The notes under the pieces are model-generated. The model had not been told where the DNA came from and made no database searches. It saw only the letters and a program-made list of their open reading frames with translations. Both the position numbers and the translations under genes were made by a program. 26,426 nucleotides of DNA. It comes from a virus. Location: IMG/VR virus record IMGVR_UViG_3300043436_002897, positions 1-26,426 of that record, one strand, 5' to 3'. How positions within the stretch are numbered: position 1 is the stretch's first letter; every line of letters begins with the position of its first letter. This document shows, piece after piece, positions 7,768 to 16,534 of this stretch.

Positions 7768-8937
7768 CTATCTATTTTTAAAAGCACTATCTAACATGCT
7801 TAAAATTCCTTCTGTTTTCTTAGAAGTTTCAACGGAAGTATTTCTACCTACGCCTCTTTCTTCTTCAGCTGCAATGATTTTATCTAAATCATTAATAGCT
7901 GCTGTTTTTGCTACTTGTTTTAATTTAGAAATGTCTGGTTTAAATTTACCTTCTTTATCTAAATTAAATAATCCTAGAGTGTCATAGTAATTTATCAACA
8001 TCTCAAATTCCACTGGGTTCCTTTGTTGTTTATACATTAAAGAGTTAAACTCTTTTCCTGTTTTAGGGTCCGTGTGGACAGGATTCATTATATTGTTTTT
8101 CAATTTATCCTTAGCTACTTTGTTAAGATTTAAACCATCTATAAAAGTTTCACGTGAGTCTATGTTACTTAATAACTGCTCAAATGCTTTTGTCTGTGCT
8201 TCTTGTTCAGCTTTAGTTTTTTCTTGTATTGCTTCACGAGACTTATCTATATAAGTTTTAGCACTTGCTTTTAATTCTGGTACTGCTTTAAGAGCTTTTT
8301 CTTCTAACTTATTAATTGCAACTGCGTCTTCGATTGCTTCTAATGCATCTGCATCGGAAAAATTCTTAGCTTTTAATTGCTCCCAATAAATTTGCTTTTG
8401 AAGATTTTCATCTTGTTTAATAGCATCTTCGGATACATTGTCAAAGAACTCTAATCTTTGGGCCATTAAGATAGCTTGGTCAGTTTCGTCAAATGCATCT
8501 TCGATTTCTAAGAATCTTTTCTTTGCAGGTGATAAACTTTTTTTCCAGTTATCTTCTTTAGCTTTAAAATTTGTTTCAACTGTTTTGTTTACTAGTTCTT
8601 TTATAGAATCAAAATTGCCAGGCATTTCGTCTAGCTTCTCCATCTCTTCTACTGTTAGTACACCTGCATTAACAAGTTCCTTCATTAAAGCTTTGTAAAC
8701 AACTTCATTTTTACTTGTAGAATCAGTATTTGGTTTAGTCTCTGTTGTAGTTTCAACTGTTTTAGTTGTAACTGAATCATCTCCTTTTTCAGCTACTACA
8801 GGTTCTAAACTAAATTCTTCATCTGCAGAAGTAGACGTTTCTACTCCTTCATTCTCTTCTCCTTTTACTGCAGAATTTAACTCTGCTGCTGACATTATTT
8901 GAAGTCCTTCAAATAACTCTTCATTATTGGTACTCAT
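7768..8937 (-). CDS. Scaffold-like acidic helical protein, 389 aa
   Basis: The N-terminal ~100 residues are low-complexity, rich in Glu, Ser and Thr (ENEGVETSTSADEEFSLEP, TKTVETTTETKPNTDSTS). The rest is almost entirely predicted helix with heptad-like charged stretches (EAIQEKTKAEQEAQTKAFEQ), ending TEGILSMLDSAFKNR. It sits between portal and major capsid protein, the classic position of capsid scaffolding proteins, and the acidic, coiled, low-hydrophobicity composition fits. No protease triad is visible. Scaffold or internal head protein is my inference; I do not have a sequence-level match. Confidence 0.8.
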   Translation of the reverse strand: MSTNNEELFEGLQIMSAAELNSAVKGEENEGVETSTSADEEFSLEPVVAEKGDDSVTTKTVETTTETKPNTDSTSKNEVVYKALMKELVNAGVLTVEEMEKLDEMPGNFDSIKELVNKTVETNFKAKEDNWKKSLSPAKKRFLEIEDAFDETDQAILMAQRLEFFDNVSEDAIKQDENLQKQIYWEQLKAKNFSDADALEAIEDAVAINKLEEKALKAVPELKASAKTYIDKSREAIQEKTKAEQEAQTKAFEQLLSNIDSRETFIDGLNLNKVAKDKLKNNIMNPVHTDPKTGKEFNSLMYKQQRNPVEFEMLINYYDTLGLFNLDKEGKFKPDISKLKQVAKTAAINDLDKIIAAEEERGVGRNTSVETSKKTEGILSMLDSAFKNR

Positions 8938-8959
8938 ATTTGCTGTCTTATTTAAGTTA

Positions 8960-9020
8960 CAATATTAAAATTATTTTAATAAATAGCATTTAATATTTTT
9001 ATGAAATATCAGAATGCTAT
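8960..9020 (-). terminator. Hairpin between portal and scaffold genes
   Basis: ATAGCATT (8983-8990) pairs with AATGCTAT (9013-9020), and inner arms ATATTT (8993-8998)/AAATAT (9004-9009) continue the helix. On the minus strand it comes 5 bases after the portal stop and is followed by an A/T tract (TTATTAAAATAATTTT). The low GC makes it a weak or leaky terminator, possibly an RNA-processing site. Confidence 0.55.
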
Positions 9021-9024
9021 AGCT

Positions 9025-11448
9025 TTATTTAGTTGTTTTAGGCTTTTGTTTCATTATTTCCTCCTTAACCTTATTACTTCTTATCTGTTCTGCTAGTTTT
9101 TCTTCTCCTAATCGTGTTTGCGCATCTTTGTATTCTTCATCGATATCTGTGCGACGAATATCTAAAATATCAGCAATTCCATTATTATCAGAATCTAAAT
9201 TAGCCATGTGACGTCCGTGAGTTCCAACTTCTGTCATTGCTGCTATCTGTAAATCAGCTGCAATTTTTTCGCGTTTAACGGAAATCTCATCTTCATGTTT
9301 CTTTAAGTCTAATTCTTGTTTAGCTTGTGCTTGTTGATCTGCTAATTGAGCAGCTTGTTGTTGTTGGGCAAGTTGTTTTTCTTGCATTGCTTGTTGTTGC
9401 TCTTGAATTTTTCTAGAAGATTCTTCAAGTCTCTTAGCAATTTCTTGTACAGATTCTGATTGAGAAATAGCAATTAAGTCAGAAATAGTAGCTTGTCCAT
9501 TTTGAATAGCTGCTTGTGATAATGAACGTAGATCGTTATACAATTGTGTATCAGCATTAGAGTTAGATACGTGGATATCATATTCTGACATTACAAACTC
9601 GTCAAAGTTACTAACCAATACTTGTTCCATATCGTCTAATAAGAACTGCCCTTTTTTAGGATTAGTTTTATAAGCGTATTTACAACATTCAACAAATTTG
9701 GTTAACACTCGTTTTCTAAAGTTATTATCGATAGCAAACCATTTTTCTGTAATGTGCGAAGTTTGTGCTACTTCACGTTCTACATTATTTACTGCTTCAC
9801 GGTTTTCTATTTGGCCTTCGCGCGCGCCTGATACACCTGCAATTTTTCCTAAAGTTCCTTCTATATCTACAAGTAGATTAGTGTACATAGATATTGCATT
9901 AGGGTCGCCTATATTTACTTGAGTAGCAGTAAGCGTATTAAATGCGCCTGCTGATTTTCCTTGTGAAGGGCCTTTTAGAATCTCGTTAGTTGGATCGAGC
10001 CATGCAAATTTATTCATGGTAACATATCTCATCCATTCTTTTGGATCCCAACCTGAAGGTACCATTGCTGAGTTGATAGCAGCAAAGGAACCCTTGTATG
10101 TAGCTATTTCGAGTTCGCGTTTGTAATAAGCGATGTCATAAGAATAGGCGAGAGGTTTCATGATGTCCATAAGTGATTGCACTTTGTAATCATTGGTAGA
10201 GTTGACAGAGCCAACATACGGAGGGGTTCCTTTAGATTTATTTACAAGGGATTTAGAAGCATACGGCACTGGGCGTAACATAGCATAAATATGGTCAGCA
10301 ATCTTTGTACCTTCCATCCATTCATTTACCCAAATCCATTCAACTTCTTCTCCTAAAGCTTTGTTAGGTTTGTAGTCTTCAGGAACGTAATCATATTGCT
10401 CCTGGCCTTCATCATCAAAGAATTTTAGTTTGCCTATCTTTCTTCTCGATCTCCAACATACTTTAAGTGCACGAACATTTCCATAGGTATCAAAAGCTCC
10501 TGCAAAAGTTCTAGTTCCCATTTCATTTGGATGGAAAATAGATAATGCTCCTTGTTCGCCGTAATAATCATAAACTGAAATATCTCGGTTTAGACCAATA
10601 CCTCCTCCTCCAATGGAAGCATCTACTTTACCGCGTTCTAAGTAGTCTATGTCGTCAGGAGTTAATTGATCCCAATAATCATCTATAATTTGTCCTACAG
10701 ATCTATAGCCATATTCTACTATTATGTCTGCATCCTCAATATACATTGAGTTGCCTCCCATTGTATAAAGATTCATAGGATTCACACGACGCATAACAGG
10801 ATTACCTCCTAATACACCACAATACATTATTTCCTCACCTCCAACAAGTAAATCTTCAAATGTTTTAAGGAAAGTAAAATCAAAGTCTCCTTCTTTGTAT
10901 TCTTTTTTAAGGATTTTATTTGCTGTGATTTCTGCTACATCTTGGAATTCATAAGATTGATATTTCTTTAATTGCTCAAGACGTTTTTGTATTTCTTCAG
11001 GTGTGACAGATTCTTTTTTAATGATATCAGTTAATTCTCCTTTTATCTGCTCCATTAATTGTTGCTCTTTACGAGATATGCCATCTGAGTCATTTCCTGA
11101 AATATATACTTTAAACTCTTTCTTTCTTTTAGCATACTCTCCTAAAAGTAGGTTAATTTTTGAGTTTTCTATTCCTATATGTTGGAAGCTTGCTGGTAAA
11201 GATTCTAAGTCTAAGTTATCAGGATTGATAAATTTCTCAAAATCTTTTACGTTGATTATATTAGCCCTAAGGTTATAATTACTTTTTTTGTTCTTAAAAT
11301 TAGAACGTAAGTTAACATCTGAAGTTAATAAATGTTCTGCGAAGTCTATGTTCTTCTTGAACCAATTATCATCTTTTTTACTATCAGGTAACTTTTGCCG
11401 CGGGAAGCTTATATATCCCTGCATCGCAATTGGAGAACTTTGCGCCAT
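9025..11448 (-). CDS. Portal protein, 807 aa
   Basis: The large size, the position directly after TerL, and segments such as PASFQHIGIENSKINLLLGE and YEFQDVAEITANKILKKEY mark it as the crAss-like portal, the dodecameric DNA channel at the head vertex. The body runs to ~residue 650. A Gln-rich coiled coil (around 665-740; EQQQAMQEKQLAQQQQ) follows, likely the barrel or tunnel extension. Near the C terminus LDSDNNGIADILDI resembles a calcium-binding DxDNNGxxD loop, which is unusual for a portal and could be incidental. The ATG at 11448 lies 26 bases after the TerL stop, and a candidate internal promoter overlaps that junction. Confidence 0.92.
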   Translation of the reverse strand: MAQSSPIAMQGYISFPRQKLPDSKKDDNWFKKNIDFAEHLLTSDVNLRSNFKNKKSNYNLRANIINVKDFEKFINPDNLDLESLPASFQHIGIENSKINLLLGEYAKRKKEFKVYISGNDSDGISRKEQQLMEQIKGELTDIIKKESVTPEEIQKRLEQLKKYQSYEFQDVAEITANKILKKEYKEGDFDFTFLKTFEDLLVGGEEIMYCGVLGGNPVMRRVNPMNLYTMGGNSMYIEDADIIVEYGYRSVGQIIDDYWDQLTPDDIDYLERGKVDASIGGGGIGLNRDISVYDYYGEQGALSIFHPNEMGTRTFAGAFDTYGNVRALKVCWRSRRKIGKLKFFDDEGQEQYDYVPEDYKPNKALGEEVEWIWVNEWMEGTKIADHIYAMLRPVPYASKSLVNKSKGTPPYVGSVNSTNDYKVQSLMDIMKPLAYSYDIAYYKRELEIATYKGSFAAINSAMVPSGWDPKEWMRYVTMNKFAWLDPTNEILKGPSQGKSAGAFNTLTATQVNIGDPNAISMYTNLLVDIEGTLGKIAGVSGAREGQIENREAVNNVEREVAQTSHITEKWFAIDNNFRKRVLTKFVECCKYAYKTNPKKGQFLLDDMEQVLVSNFDEFVMSEYDIHVSNSNADTQLYNDLRSLSQAAIQNGQATISDLIAISQSESVQEIAKRLEESSRKIQEQQQAMQEKQLAQQQQAAQLADQQAQAKQELDLKKHEDEISVKREKIAADLQIAAMTEVGTHGRHMANLDSDNNGIADILDIRRTDIDEEYKDAQTRLGEEKLAEQIRSNKVKEEIMKQKPKTTK

Positions 11449-11469
11449 ACTAATAATTTATTTAAGATA

Positions 11470-11477
11470 CAAATCTA
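11470..11477 (-). promoter_or_regulatory. Candidate Bacteroidota -7 box upstream of portal
   Basis: Minus-strand TAGATTTG fits the TAnnTTTG -7 consensus and ends 21 bases before the portal ATG. The -33 position reads CTTT rather than TTTG, so it is only a partial match and overlaps the TerL stop codon. Confidence 0.3.
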
Positions 11478-13652
11478 TGAATAAAAATTTGAATTAAAAG
11501 GTTCTATAGGTTTCTTTTTTAAAACTCCCATCTGGGACCAGTAATTATCTTCTAAAAAAGTTTTAACTTGTTCTACTCTTACAGTTACTTCTTTATACAT
11601 TGTAGAGTCTAACCACATCATCATACCTAACGCTGAAACTCTATCAAAGTTTCCATCAGGATTCCACATAATTAACTCAGTAATTATTGCAGGAGAATAT
11701 ATTGTTTCATATACTCTTGTTTCGGATTTATCCGATAGATTCTCTTGTAACCATGATTTAATCATATTTCTTGCTTCTGCATTTATCGTACCAGACGCGT
11801 TAATTCCTTTAGACGTATTAGTACCTGCTTTATAAGTATCTGCGGATCGTAATTGATAAGGTGTATCAGCGAGTAGATAAGTACATTTTTTAGAATCAAA
11901 ATAATTGTAGAGACCGATAAGGTTCTTTTCATACATTGCGATCGCATTGTAATAGAGAAGTAATTTACGACATACTTCATAAAATTGTTTTGCTTCATTT
12001 GTTCTTCCTGTGTATTCTGCTACTATTTGTCGTGTGTATCTGTTCATTATTATGATACACGGAAGAGAATCAGTAGAGGATAAATCTTTGTCCACGACGT
12101 CTATTCCTGCTATATATACTCCTCGTTGTATTAGGCCGTCAGGTGATTTCTGTGGTTTAATCCATATTTCTACAGCTCCTTGTTTATCATCGTTTCTACT
12201 AAGAGGATATTTTCTAATTGGTTTAGCATCTTGCTCTGTGAAGAATTCTACCTCATTGTCTTTGTTAAATGACAAGTGCCCTTTAAAGCTAGCCTCCATG
12301 AATTTTCTATACTTACCTCCCTCGACTTCTGCAAGCTGTTCTTTCAGTTGCAGAGTCGGAAAGAAGGCCCCTTCTAGAACTAAGAACGCTTCACTTGGCA
12401 CCATTGGGCCGTTTATGATTTCTGTTTGATATACCGTAGGGTCAGGAGATTTTTTAGCTAAGTCACGTTTATTTTCAATGTACATTTTAGCTAATAGTTC
12501 ATCTGTGTCCATATTAGTGTTTTTCTTAAACTCATTAAGAGTTTTATAATACGGTACAAAGTATCCTATTTTACCACGGTTCTCGAATACATCATCAAAT
12601 TCTATACAATTATAATCTTGTGGATTTCTAAATATTGTTTCAGCATATAATGCTGCTTTACCTGATACAAGTCCTCCCGTACCTAGTGCCCATATAACAA
12701 GATTCTTTTTTGCCTTTGACGCCTGTATCGCTTCAATGGCTCCCCAAGATTCTTTAATGTTATACATGAAACCTACCTCATCAAGGGTTACTAAGTTAGC
12801 ACGAGTTCCGTTGGCTGCTAGTGGATTATCTTTAAATGTTCTATGGTACAACTTAGATTTAGATTTAGTTGCAGTGATATACTTATTCGCTGCTAGCGAT
12901 CCAAAGTAACTAATCTCTAATGGTGACGGATATAATTCATCTCCCATCTCAAATCCTCCTGGCAATAATTCAAAAGCAGTCTTTACTTTTGCTACTAATG
13001 GCTCAGAGTATTTAGTATCGATTGCTCCGACAAGAGTTTCCGATGAAGTATATTCTTTTCTTTTCTTTCTCTCAATATAATCATCGTAGTCAGTGGCTCC
13101 GTCAAAAAGAAAGTTGTGGGCTATAATACCTGAAGTACCGTAGGATTTACCACCACCCCGACTCTGTATGGACATAAAATGTTGTGCAGAATTTTTATAC
13201 AAAGGCTTTCCTAAATCTTTCCCGTGGTTTTTTCTCAGATATTCTCTGGCAGGAATATAGGTTTTTGTTTTTGCTTCAGCCTCTGTGATACGTTTTAGTT
13301 TAAGGGACAGTGCTAATTCTGGGCCAAACTTTCTATCACAAGTGTAAACATTATCATTTGTAAAACCTGAGAAACCACGGCATTCTTCATAAAGTAAAAA
13401 TAACTCCCAATCTATATCTCGTAGGAAAGGCAATCCAAATGCTTGTGCTACTGATGTATCATCTTCAAATTGAATGTTATGGAAGTTGATATAGTAATAC
13501 AGCGGGCCAGGCATCCATTTTCCACAAGACCAAAATCCTTCTACACATTTGCGTTTCTCACCACTCCAAAATGATAACCTGTCGTAGTATTGCAGATCAG
13601 GATGATAATTAGGAATCTCCTTTAATTTAAAATTAGAATTGTTTACTATCAT
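11475..13652 (-). CDS. terL: Terminase large subunit (TerL), 725 aa
   Basis: DNA-packaging motor ATPase and headful nuclease. The N-terminal ATPase has Walker A SRGGGKS at ~164-170, Walker B NLVTLDEVG at ~286-294 (D291, E292) and a motif III-like ALGTGG at ~322-327. The C-terminal RNase H-like nuclease begins near VYIAGIDVVDKD, with candidate metal-binding D519 and E576 (YEKN), and a further conserved block LADTPYQLRSADTY near 595-608. The length of ~725 is typical for crAss-like TerL. The start overlaps the preceding gene by ATGA. An ~150-residue N-terminal extension before the Walker motif (PGPLYYYINFHNIQFEDD) is also typical of this group. Confidence 0.95.
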   Translation of the reverse strand: MIVNNSNFKLKEIPNYHPDLQYYDRLSFWSGEKRKCVEGFWSCGKWMPGPLYYYINFHNIQFEDDTSVAQAFGLPFLRDIDWELFLLYEECRGFSGFTNDNVYTCDRKFGPELALSLKLKRITEAEAKTKTYIPAREYLRKNHGKDLGKPLYKNSAQHFMSIQSRGGGKSYGTSGIIAHNFLFDGATDYDDYIERKKRKEYTSSETLVGAIDTKYSEPLVAKVKTAFELLPGGFEMGDELYPSPLEISYFGSLAANKYITATKSKSKLYHRTFKDNPLAANGTRANLVTLDEVGFMYNIKESWGAIEAIQASKAKKNLVIWALGTGGLVSGKAALYAETIFRNPQDYNCIEFDDVFENRGKIGYFVPYYKTLNEFKKNTNMDTDELLAKMYIENKRDLAKKSPDPTVYQTEIINGPMVPSEAFLVLEGAFFPTLQLKEQLAEVEGGKYRKFMEASFKGHLSFNKDNEVEFFTEQDAKPIRKYPLSRNDDKQGAVEIWIKPQKSPDGLIQRGVYIAGIDVVDKDLSSTDSLPCIIIMNRYTRQIVAEYTGRTNEAKQFYEVCRKLLLYYNAIAMYEKNLIGLYNYFDSKKCTYLLADTPYQLRSADTYKAGTNTSKGINASGTINAEARNMIKSWLQENLSDKSETRVYETIYSPAIITELIMWNPDGNFDRVSALGMMMWLDSTMYKEVTVRVEQVKTFLEDNYWSQMGVLKKKPIEPFNSNFYS

Positions 13653-13930
13653 AATATAGGCAATGGTAATACATCTTTTTTAACATCAGGATTTGCTAGT
13701 TCTTTTGAAGTAATTATTTTTAGATTTTTCATCGCTTTATTTTTTCTTTTAAAAAATCTTAGTTCTTGATTTACTTTAAGAAAATATCGGTTATTAAAAT
13801 CTTTCTGATTTAATTCAGGAAATAAAGTATAATGAAAATTCCATACTTCGATATTGGTCATTACTGCTCCAAAATCTATTACTAGTTCTCCTTTATTAAA
13901 CGCATCAAAATATAGTTTATTTACTTTCAT
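13649..13930 (-). CDS. Small packaging-region protein, 93 aa
   Basis: I prefer the ATG at 13930 (MKVNKLYFDAFNKGELV) because it overlaps the upstream stop as ATGA; an in-frame ATG five codons earlier (13945) is possible. The protein is basic and mixed alpha/beta, with FRFFKRKNKAMKN-like positive stretches, and ends LPLPIL. It overlaps the TerL start by four bases, so it is translationally coupled to TerL. I do not recognise the family. Position next to TerL allows a packaging-accessory or DNA-recognition role, but nothing in the sequence proves it. Confidence 0.75.
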   Translation of the reverse strand: MKVNKLYFDAFNKGELVIDFGAVMTNIEVWNFHYTLFPELNQKDFNNRYFLKVNQELRFFKRKNKAMKNLKIITSKELANPDVKKDVLPLPIL

Positions 13931-14181
13931 AGCATTGCTGGCCATTTACCTAAAGGACAAGAAGACTTTAAGGATCGAGTTTTAACTGTTAGTACACATC
14001 CACATTCTCCACAACAGTTTTTTACTGCAGGAAAATTTTTACAATGCATTTGTTTCTTAGGACAACTATGGCAGATAACCATTCTATCCTCTGCGATCAA
14101 TTCTACTGCCTGGTTTTTCAGGGCTAAATTAACAGCTCCTTCAAGAATCTCTTTTCTGTGTTTCCAAATTTCTGCCATCAT
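13927..14181 (-). CDS. Zinc-ribbon-like Cys-rich protein, 84 aa
   Basis: The N-terminal helix (MMAEIWKHRKEILEGAVN) is followed by a Cys/His cluster from about residue 37: CHSC, HCKNF, CCGECGC and a terminal SCPLGKW. The paired Cys spacing indicates one or two bound zinc ions. Small proteins with this helix plus CxxC…CPxGxW layout are common in phages of Bacteroidota near terminase genes; their function is not known to me. It overlaps both neighbours by ATGA-type junctions, so it is part of a tightly coupled operon. Confidence 0.8.
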   Translation of the reverse strand: MMAEIWKHRKEILEGAVNLALKNQAVELIAEDRMVICHSCPKKQMHCKNFPAVKNCCGECGCVLTVKTRSLKSSCPLGKWPAML

Positions 14182-14699
14182 ATCTCATCGTCATCTGATA
14201 ACGAGTTAATCTTCTTACCTCGTTTAGTTACTTTTTCTTCTTCATAGTCTTTCTTAACTTTCTTGTAATCTTCGAACATCTTTGGCGTGTTAGCTAGCAT
14301 CTTATCTATTTTAACTAATTCATCAATATCTCCTTCTTGTAGAGCTCTTGTGTATAAGTCTTTAATAGAACTATCACGCATGTTCATAATCTCACCCCAG
14401 TTAATCAAAGCTCTTTCTGCATCTGAAAGTACTAAATTTTTATATATCTCAATTTGTTTTTTAATCCCTTCCCAATTAAATTTAGGGTCTTTCAAATAAT
14501 CTTTAGCTAAGATTTCTAATTTATTAGGTAGGTTAATAAATTTACTCTCAGGATTAAAAGCAAAATAGATAGCCCACATAATGCGTGAACTATCTTCTTT
14601 CTTTTTAGATTTATCCTTCTGATAAATTTGTGTGAGTTCTTCTATGATTAATAACTCTGGATATAATTCCCAAAAGTTATTTTCCTGTATTCCCCTCAT
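14178..14699 (-). CDS. Conserved protein upstream of terminase, 173 aa
   Basis: Predicted to be almost all helical (FWELYPELLIIEELTQIYQK, WEGIKKQIEIYKNLVLSDAE), with a highly charged C-terminal tail (YEEEKVTKRGKKINSLSDDDEI). Size, helical content and position a few genes before TerL make it a candidate small terminase or packaging regulator, but I see no HTH that I would defend. The start overlaps the upstream gene by 23 bases, and the stop overlaps the next start by ATGA. The call is based on context. Confidence 0.75.
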   Translation of the reverse strand: MRGIQENNFWELYPELLIIEELTQIYQKDKSKKKEDSSRIMWAIYFAFNPESKFINLPNKLEILAKDYLKDPKFNWEGIKKQIEIYKNLVLSDAERALINWGEIMNMRDSSIKDLYTRALQEGDIDELVKIDKMLANTPKMFEDYKKVKKDYEEEKVTKRGKKINSLSDDDEI

Positions 14700-14883
14700 G
14701 GTCTCTTATTTTTTGCCATAGTTGCTCATAAGGCATAGTACATACAAACTCTGCTGCGCCTATGTAAATTGTAGAATAACCTTTATTCCATAAGCAAGGA
14801 CTAATAGCATCTATTGTATAAAACGTTGTTGTATACTCAGAAGTGCTATCTTGATTGTAAAGAATATTAAGTGTTATGTTCAT
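14677..14883 (-). CDS. Hypothetical protein, 68 aa
   Basis: Begins MNITLNILYNQDSTSEYTTT and ends WQKIRDHEGNTGK, with a beta-rich first half and a helical end (YEQLWQKIRDH). Its 3' end overlaps the next gene by 23 bases and its 5' end overlaps the previous one by 17, as throughout this cluster, supporting it as real. No motif is recognised. Confidence 0.7.
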   Translation of the reverse strand: MNITLNILYNQDSTSEYTTTFYTIDAISPCLWNKGYSTIYIGAAEFVCTMPYEQLWQKIRDHEGNTGK

Positions 14884-15130
14884 TGTTCTTATTTTTTAAA
14901 TGATAATTAGCATGTTTTATTTGTCTAGGAGCAGGAATAAATTTACCAAAGTTATCTATGTGTATTACAGGAAACTTTTCTATGTCGTATAAACCATTAG
15001 TTTTCTTTTCACTGTTGCTTATAACCTCAGCTATTTTTCCTCCTAATAAATTCCATATTTCTTCTGCCTGGTTAATATTAATCCCATGGTGTCTTGCAAG
15101 TTCAACTAATATTTCTCTTTGTCTAGTCAT
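14867..15130 (-). CDS. HU/IHF-like DNA-bending protein, 87 aa
   Basis: I choose the ATG at 15130 (MTRQREILVELARHHGI), which overlaps the previous stop as ATGACTAG; a longer frame would begin at 15169. The fold pattern fits HU/IHF: two N-terminal helices (residues ~1-45, NINQAEEIWNLLGGKIAEVI) followed by the strand signature FPVIHIDNFGKFIPAPRQ at ~61-78, corresponding to the IxGFGxF…R motif at the beta-arm base. The beta arm itself appears short. crAss-like phages are known to encode IHF-like subunits. The likely role is DNA bending in replication, packaging or transcription. Confidence 0.65.
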   Translation of the reverse strand: MTRQREILVELARHHGININQAEEIWNLLGGKIAEVISNSEKKTNGLYDIEKFPVIHIDNFGKFIPAPRQIKHANYHLKNKNNEHNT

Positions 15131-15740
15131 TAGGTAATGATATAGAAATATCCCAATCTTCTTCTTCAATCACAGGTGCTTGTGAGGCATCGTGTTTATA
15201 TTCTGTTGGTGGTGTGGGTTCTCCTCCAAATACAAAATCCTCAACTCTTTGCCCTTGCTCTTCTACTATTTGCTCACTAAGTGTTTCCGTGAAAGACGGT
15301 TCAGGAGTAGTAGGCTTAGGAACTACTTGGGTCATTACGAAATTTACCTCAAATCTAAAGCCTTGGTCATCTGGTTTAAACTTTAACTCTGGATGAATAA
15401 AATTATTCTCATCTATTAAAGGTTTGCCCATGAAAGATTTCTTATCACTTTTTAATCTAGATAGAATAACATTAAACTGTTTCTCTTCCATATTAAGAAG
15501 TTCTCTAATTTCTTTTCGCATATCCGTAGATAGAATAAATTTAGCGCGTTTGTCTTGTGGCAATGCTTCATATTCATTGTCAAGTCTAATCAACTCAGCC
15601 AGTATATCTCGCTCCTGTGGAGTAAGATTAAGCATGAAGTTCATGAAGGCTAAGATCTGACGATAAATCTTACTCTGATTCGTCGGTAACGAAATTATTT
15701 TCTGTTGCTTCATCTTTAATTGCTTTTTGAATCTCAGCAT
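15123..15740 (-). CDS. Winged-helix-like conserved protein, 205 aa
   Basis: The N-terminal two-thirds are helical and regulator-like (LNLTPQERDILAELIRLDNE, STDMRKEIRELLNMEEKQFN, VILSRLKSDKKSFMGKPLID), consistent with a winged-helix or HTH DNA-binding domain at ~35-110. The C-terminal ~70 residues are acidic, Pro/Thr/Glu-rich and probably disordered (VPKPTTPEPSFTETL, ending DWDISISLPND). The start is uncertain: ATG at 15740 overlaps the upstream gene by 71 bases, and an ATG nine codons in (15713) is equally possible. Neighbouring the HU/IHF-like gene, it may be a DNA-binding partner or regulator; inference. Confidence 0.75.
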   Translation of the reverse strand: MLRFKKQLKMKQQKIISLPTNQSKIYRQILAFMNFMLNLTPQERDILAELIRLDNEYEALPQDKRAKFILSTDMRKEIRELLNMEEKQFNVILSRLKSDKKSFMGKPLIDENNFIHPELKFKPDDQGFRFEVNFVMTQVVPKPTTPEPSFTETLSEQIVEEQGQRVEDFVFGGEPTPPTEYKHDASQAPVIEEEDWDISISLPND

Positions 15741-16086
15741 CTGTAGATAGCATCTTAGCTACTTCATACCAAGAAATTAAACATCCTTGTATTAGATGAC
15801 TCATTACGTCAAGTATAACATAATACTCCATGTTTTTCGCGTCAATGTTGTCAGGTCTAGGATATCTAAACTGTTGGATATCTCTTTCTCCATATCCTAA
15901 TTCTTTTACTTTGATATCTACAATCCAACCTTTCACGGGTTCCTCTTGATTGCCGAAGAAAATATCATCAGTAGGATAAGAATTGTATCCAAATTGTAAA
16001 CCTTGTGCAGCTGACTTCTCTGTCGCATGCATAAAACTCATCGCCATTATTTCTTTAGCGATTTTTAATTTCTCCGTTGTTCCCAT
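15670..16086 (-). CDS. Hypothetical protein, 138 aa
   Basis: Begins MGTTEKLKIAKEIMAMSFM and ends ENNFVTDESE. Helices flank a central mixed region with GWIVDIKVKELGYGERDIQQ and FRYPRPDNIDAKNMEYYVIL. No signal, membrane or catalytic motif is visible. It overlaps both neighbours (32 bases upstream, 71 downstream), an unusually dense packing that suggests coupled translation. The function is unknown. Confidence 0.75.
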   Translation of the reverse strand: MGTTEKLKIAKEIMAMSFMHATEKSAAQGLQFGYNSYPTDDIFFGNQEEPVKGWIVDIKVKELGYGERDIQQFRYPRPDNIDAKNMEYYVILDVMSHLIQGCLISWYEVAKMLSTDAEIQKAIKDEATENNFVTDESE

Positions 16087-16258
16087 TTTCTAATTTAATT
16101 TTTAAAGTAAACACGGGAGGAGTACTAGAGTCGATTAAATATTCTACTAAGAATCTTTTGTTATAATCTTTGCAGAATGATTTAAAACTTTTTTTAATAC
16201 TCTTCTCCCTTTTAAATAGTTCAAGTAAATCTCTTGATATTAATTCCCCTAATACCAT
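16055..16258 (-). CDS. Small basic protein, 67 aa
   Basis: The chosen ATG at 16258 shares its A with the upstream TGA (TGATG), a typical coupling; a GTG three codons earlier is less likely. The protein (MVLGELISRDLLELFKREKS…) is Lys-rich and helical, then beta (PPVFTLKIKLENG). It is too small and plain to assign. Confidence 0.65.
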   Translation of the reverse strand: MVLGELISRDLLELFKREKSIKKSFKSFCKDYNKRFLVEYLIDSSTPPVFTLKIKLENGNNGEIKNR

Positions 16259-16530
16259 CAGTAGCACTCAAATATATCTAATGAAATCTGAAACAATCCT
16301 CTCTTGATAGATATAATAATTCCTCTTGTTTTAAGAGAGCCTATCATTTTCTCAAGAGCAGGACGAGAGATACTCAAACAATCACAAATAGCTGTCTTAT
16401 TAGTATTATCTGCGTACCACTCGTTAGTCTCTTTATTCATTTGACTCATTATGTGATATAAAGCATGGAAACTTCTGTCGTTGGACTTCAGAAGCAAACT
16501 ATCTTGTACATCTAAATGAGCGATTATCAT
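16258..16530 (-). CDS. Winged-helix DNA-binding protein, 90 aa
   Basis: Residues ~40-85 read as a winged helix: helix NKTAICDCLSIS, recognition helix RPALEKMIGSLKTRG, then the wing strands IIISIKRGLFQISLDIF. The ~38 residues before it (DRSFHALYHIMSQMNKE) are helical and may dimerise. The likely role is transcriptional or replication control, binding near the divergent control region. A -7 promoter box (TATATTTG) lies only 4 bases upstream of this ATG, so either the mRNA is leaderless or a later start is used. Confidence 0.75.
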   Translation of the reverse strand: MIIAHLDVQDSLLLKSNDRSFHALYHIMSQMNKETNEWYADNTNKTAICDCLSISRPALEKMIGSLKTRGIIISIKRGLFQISLDIFECY

Positions 16531-16534
16531 AGTG

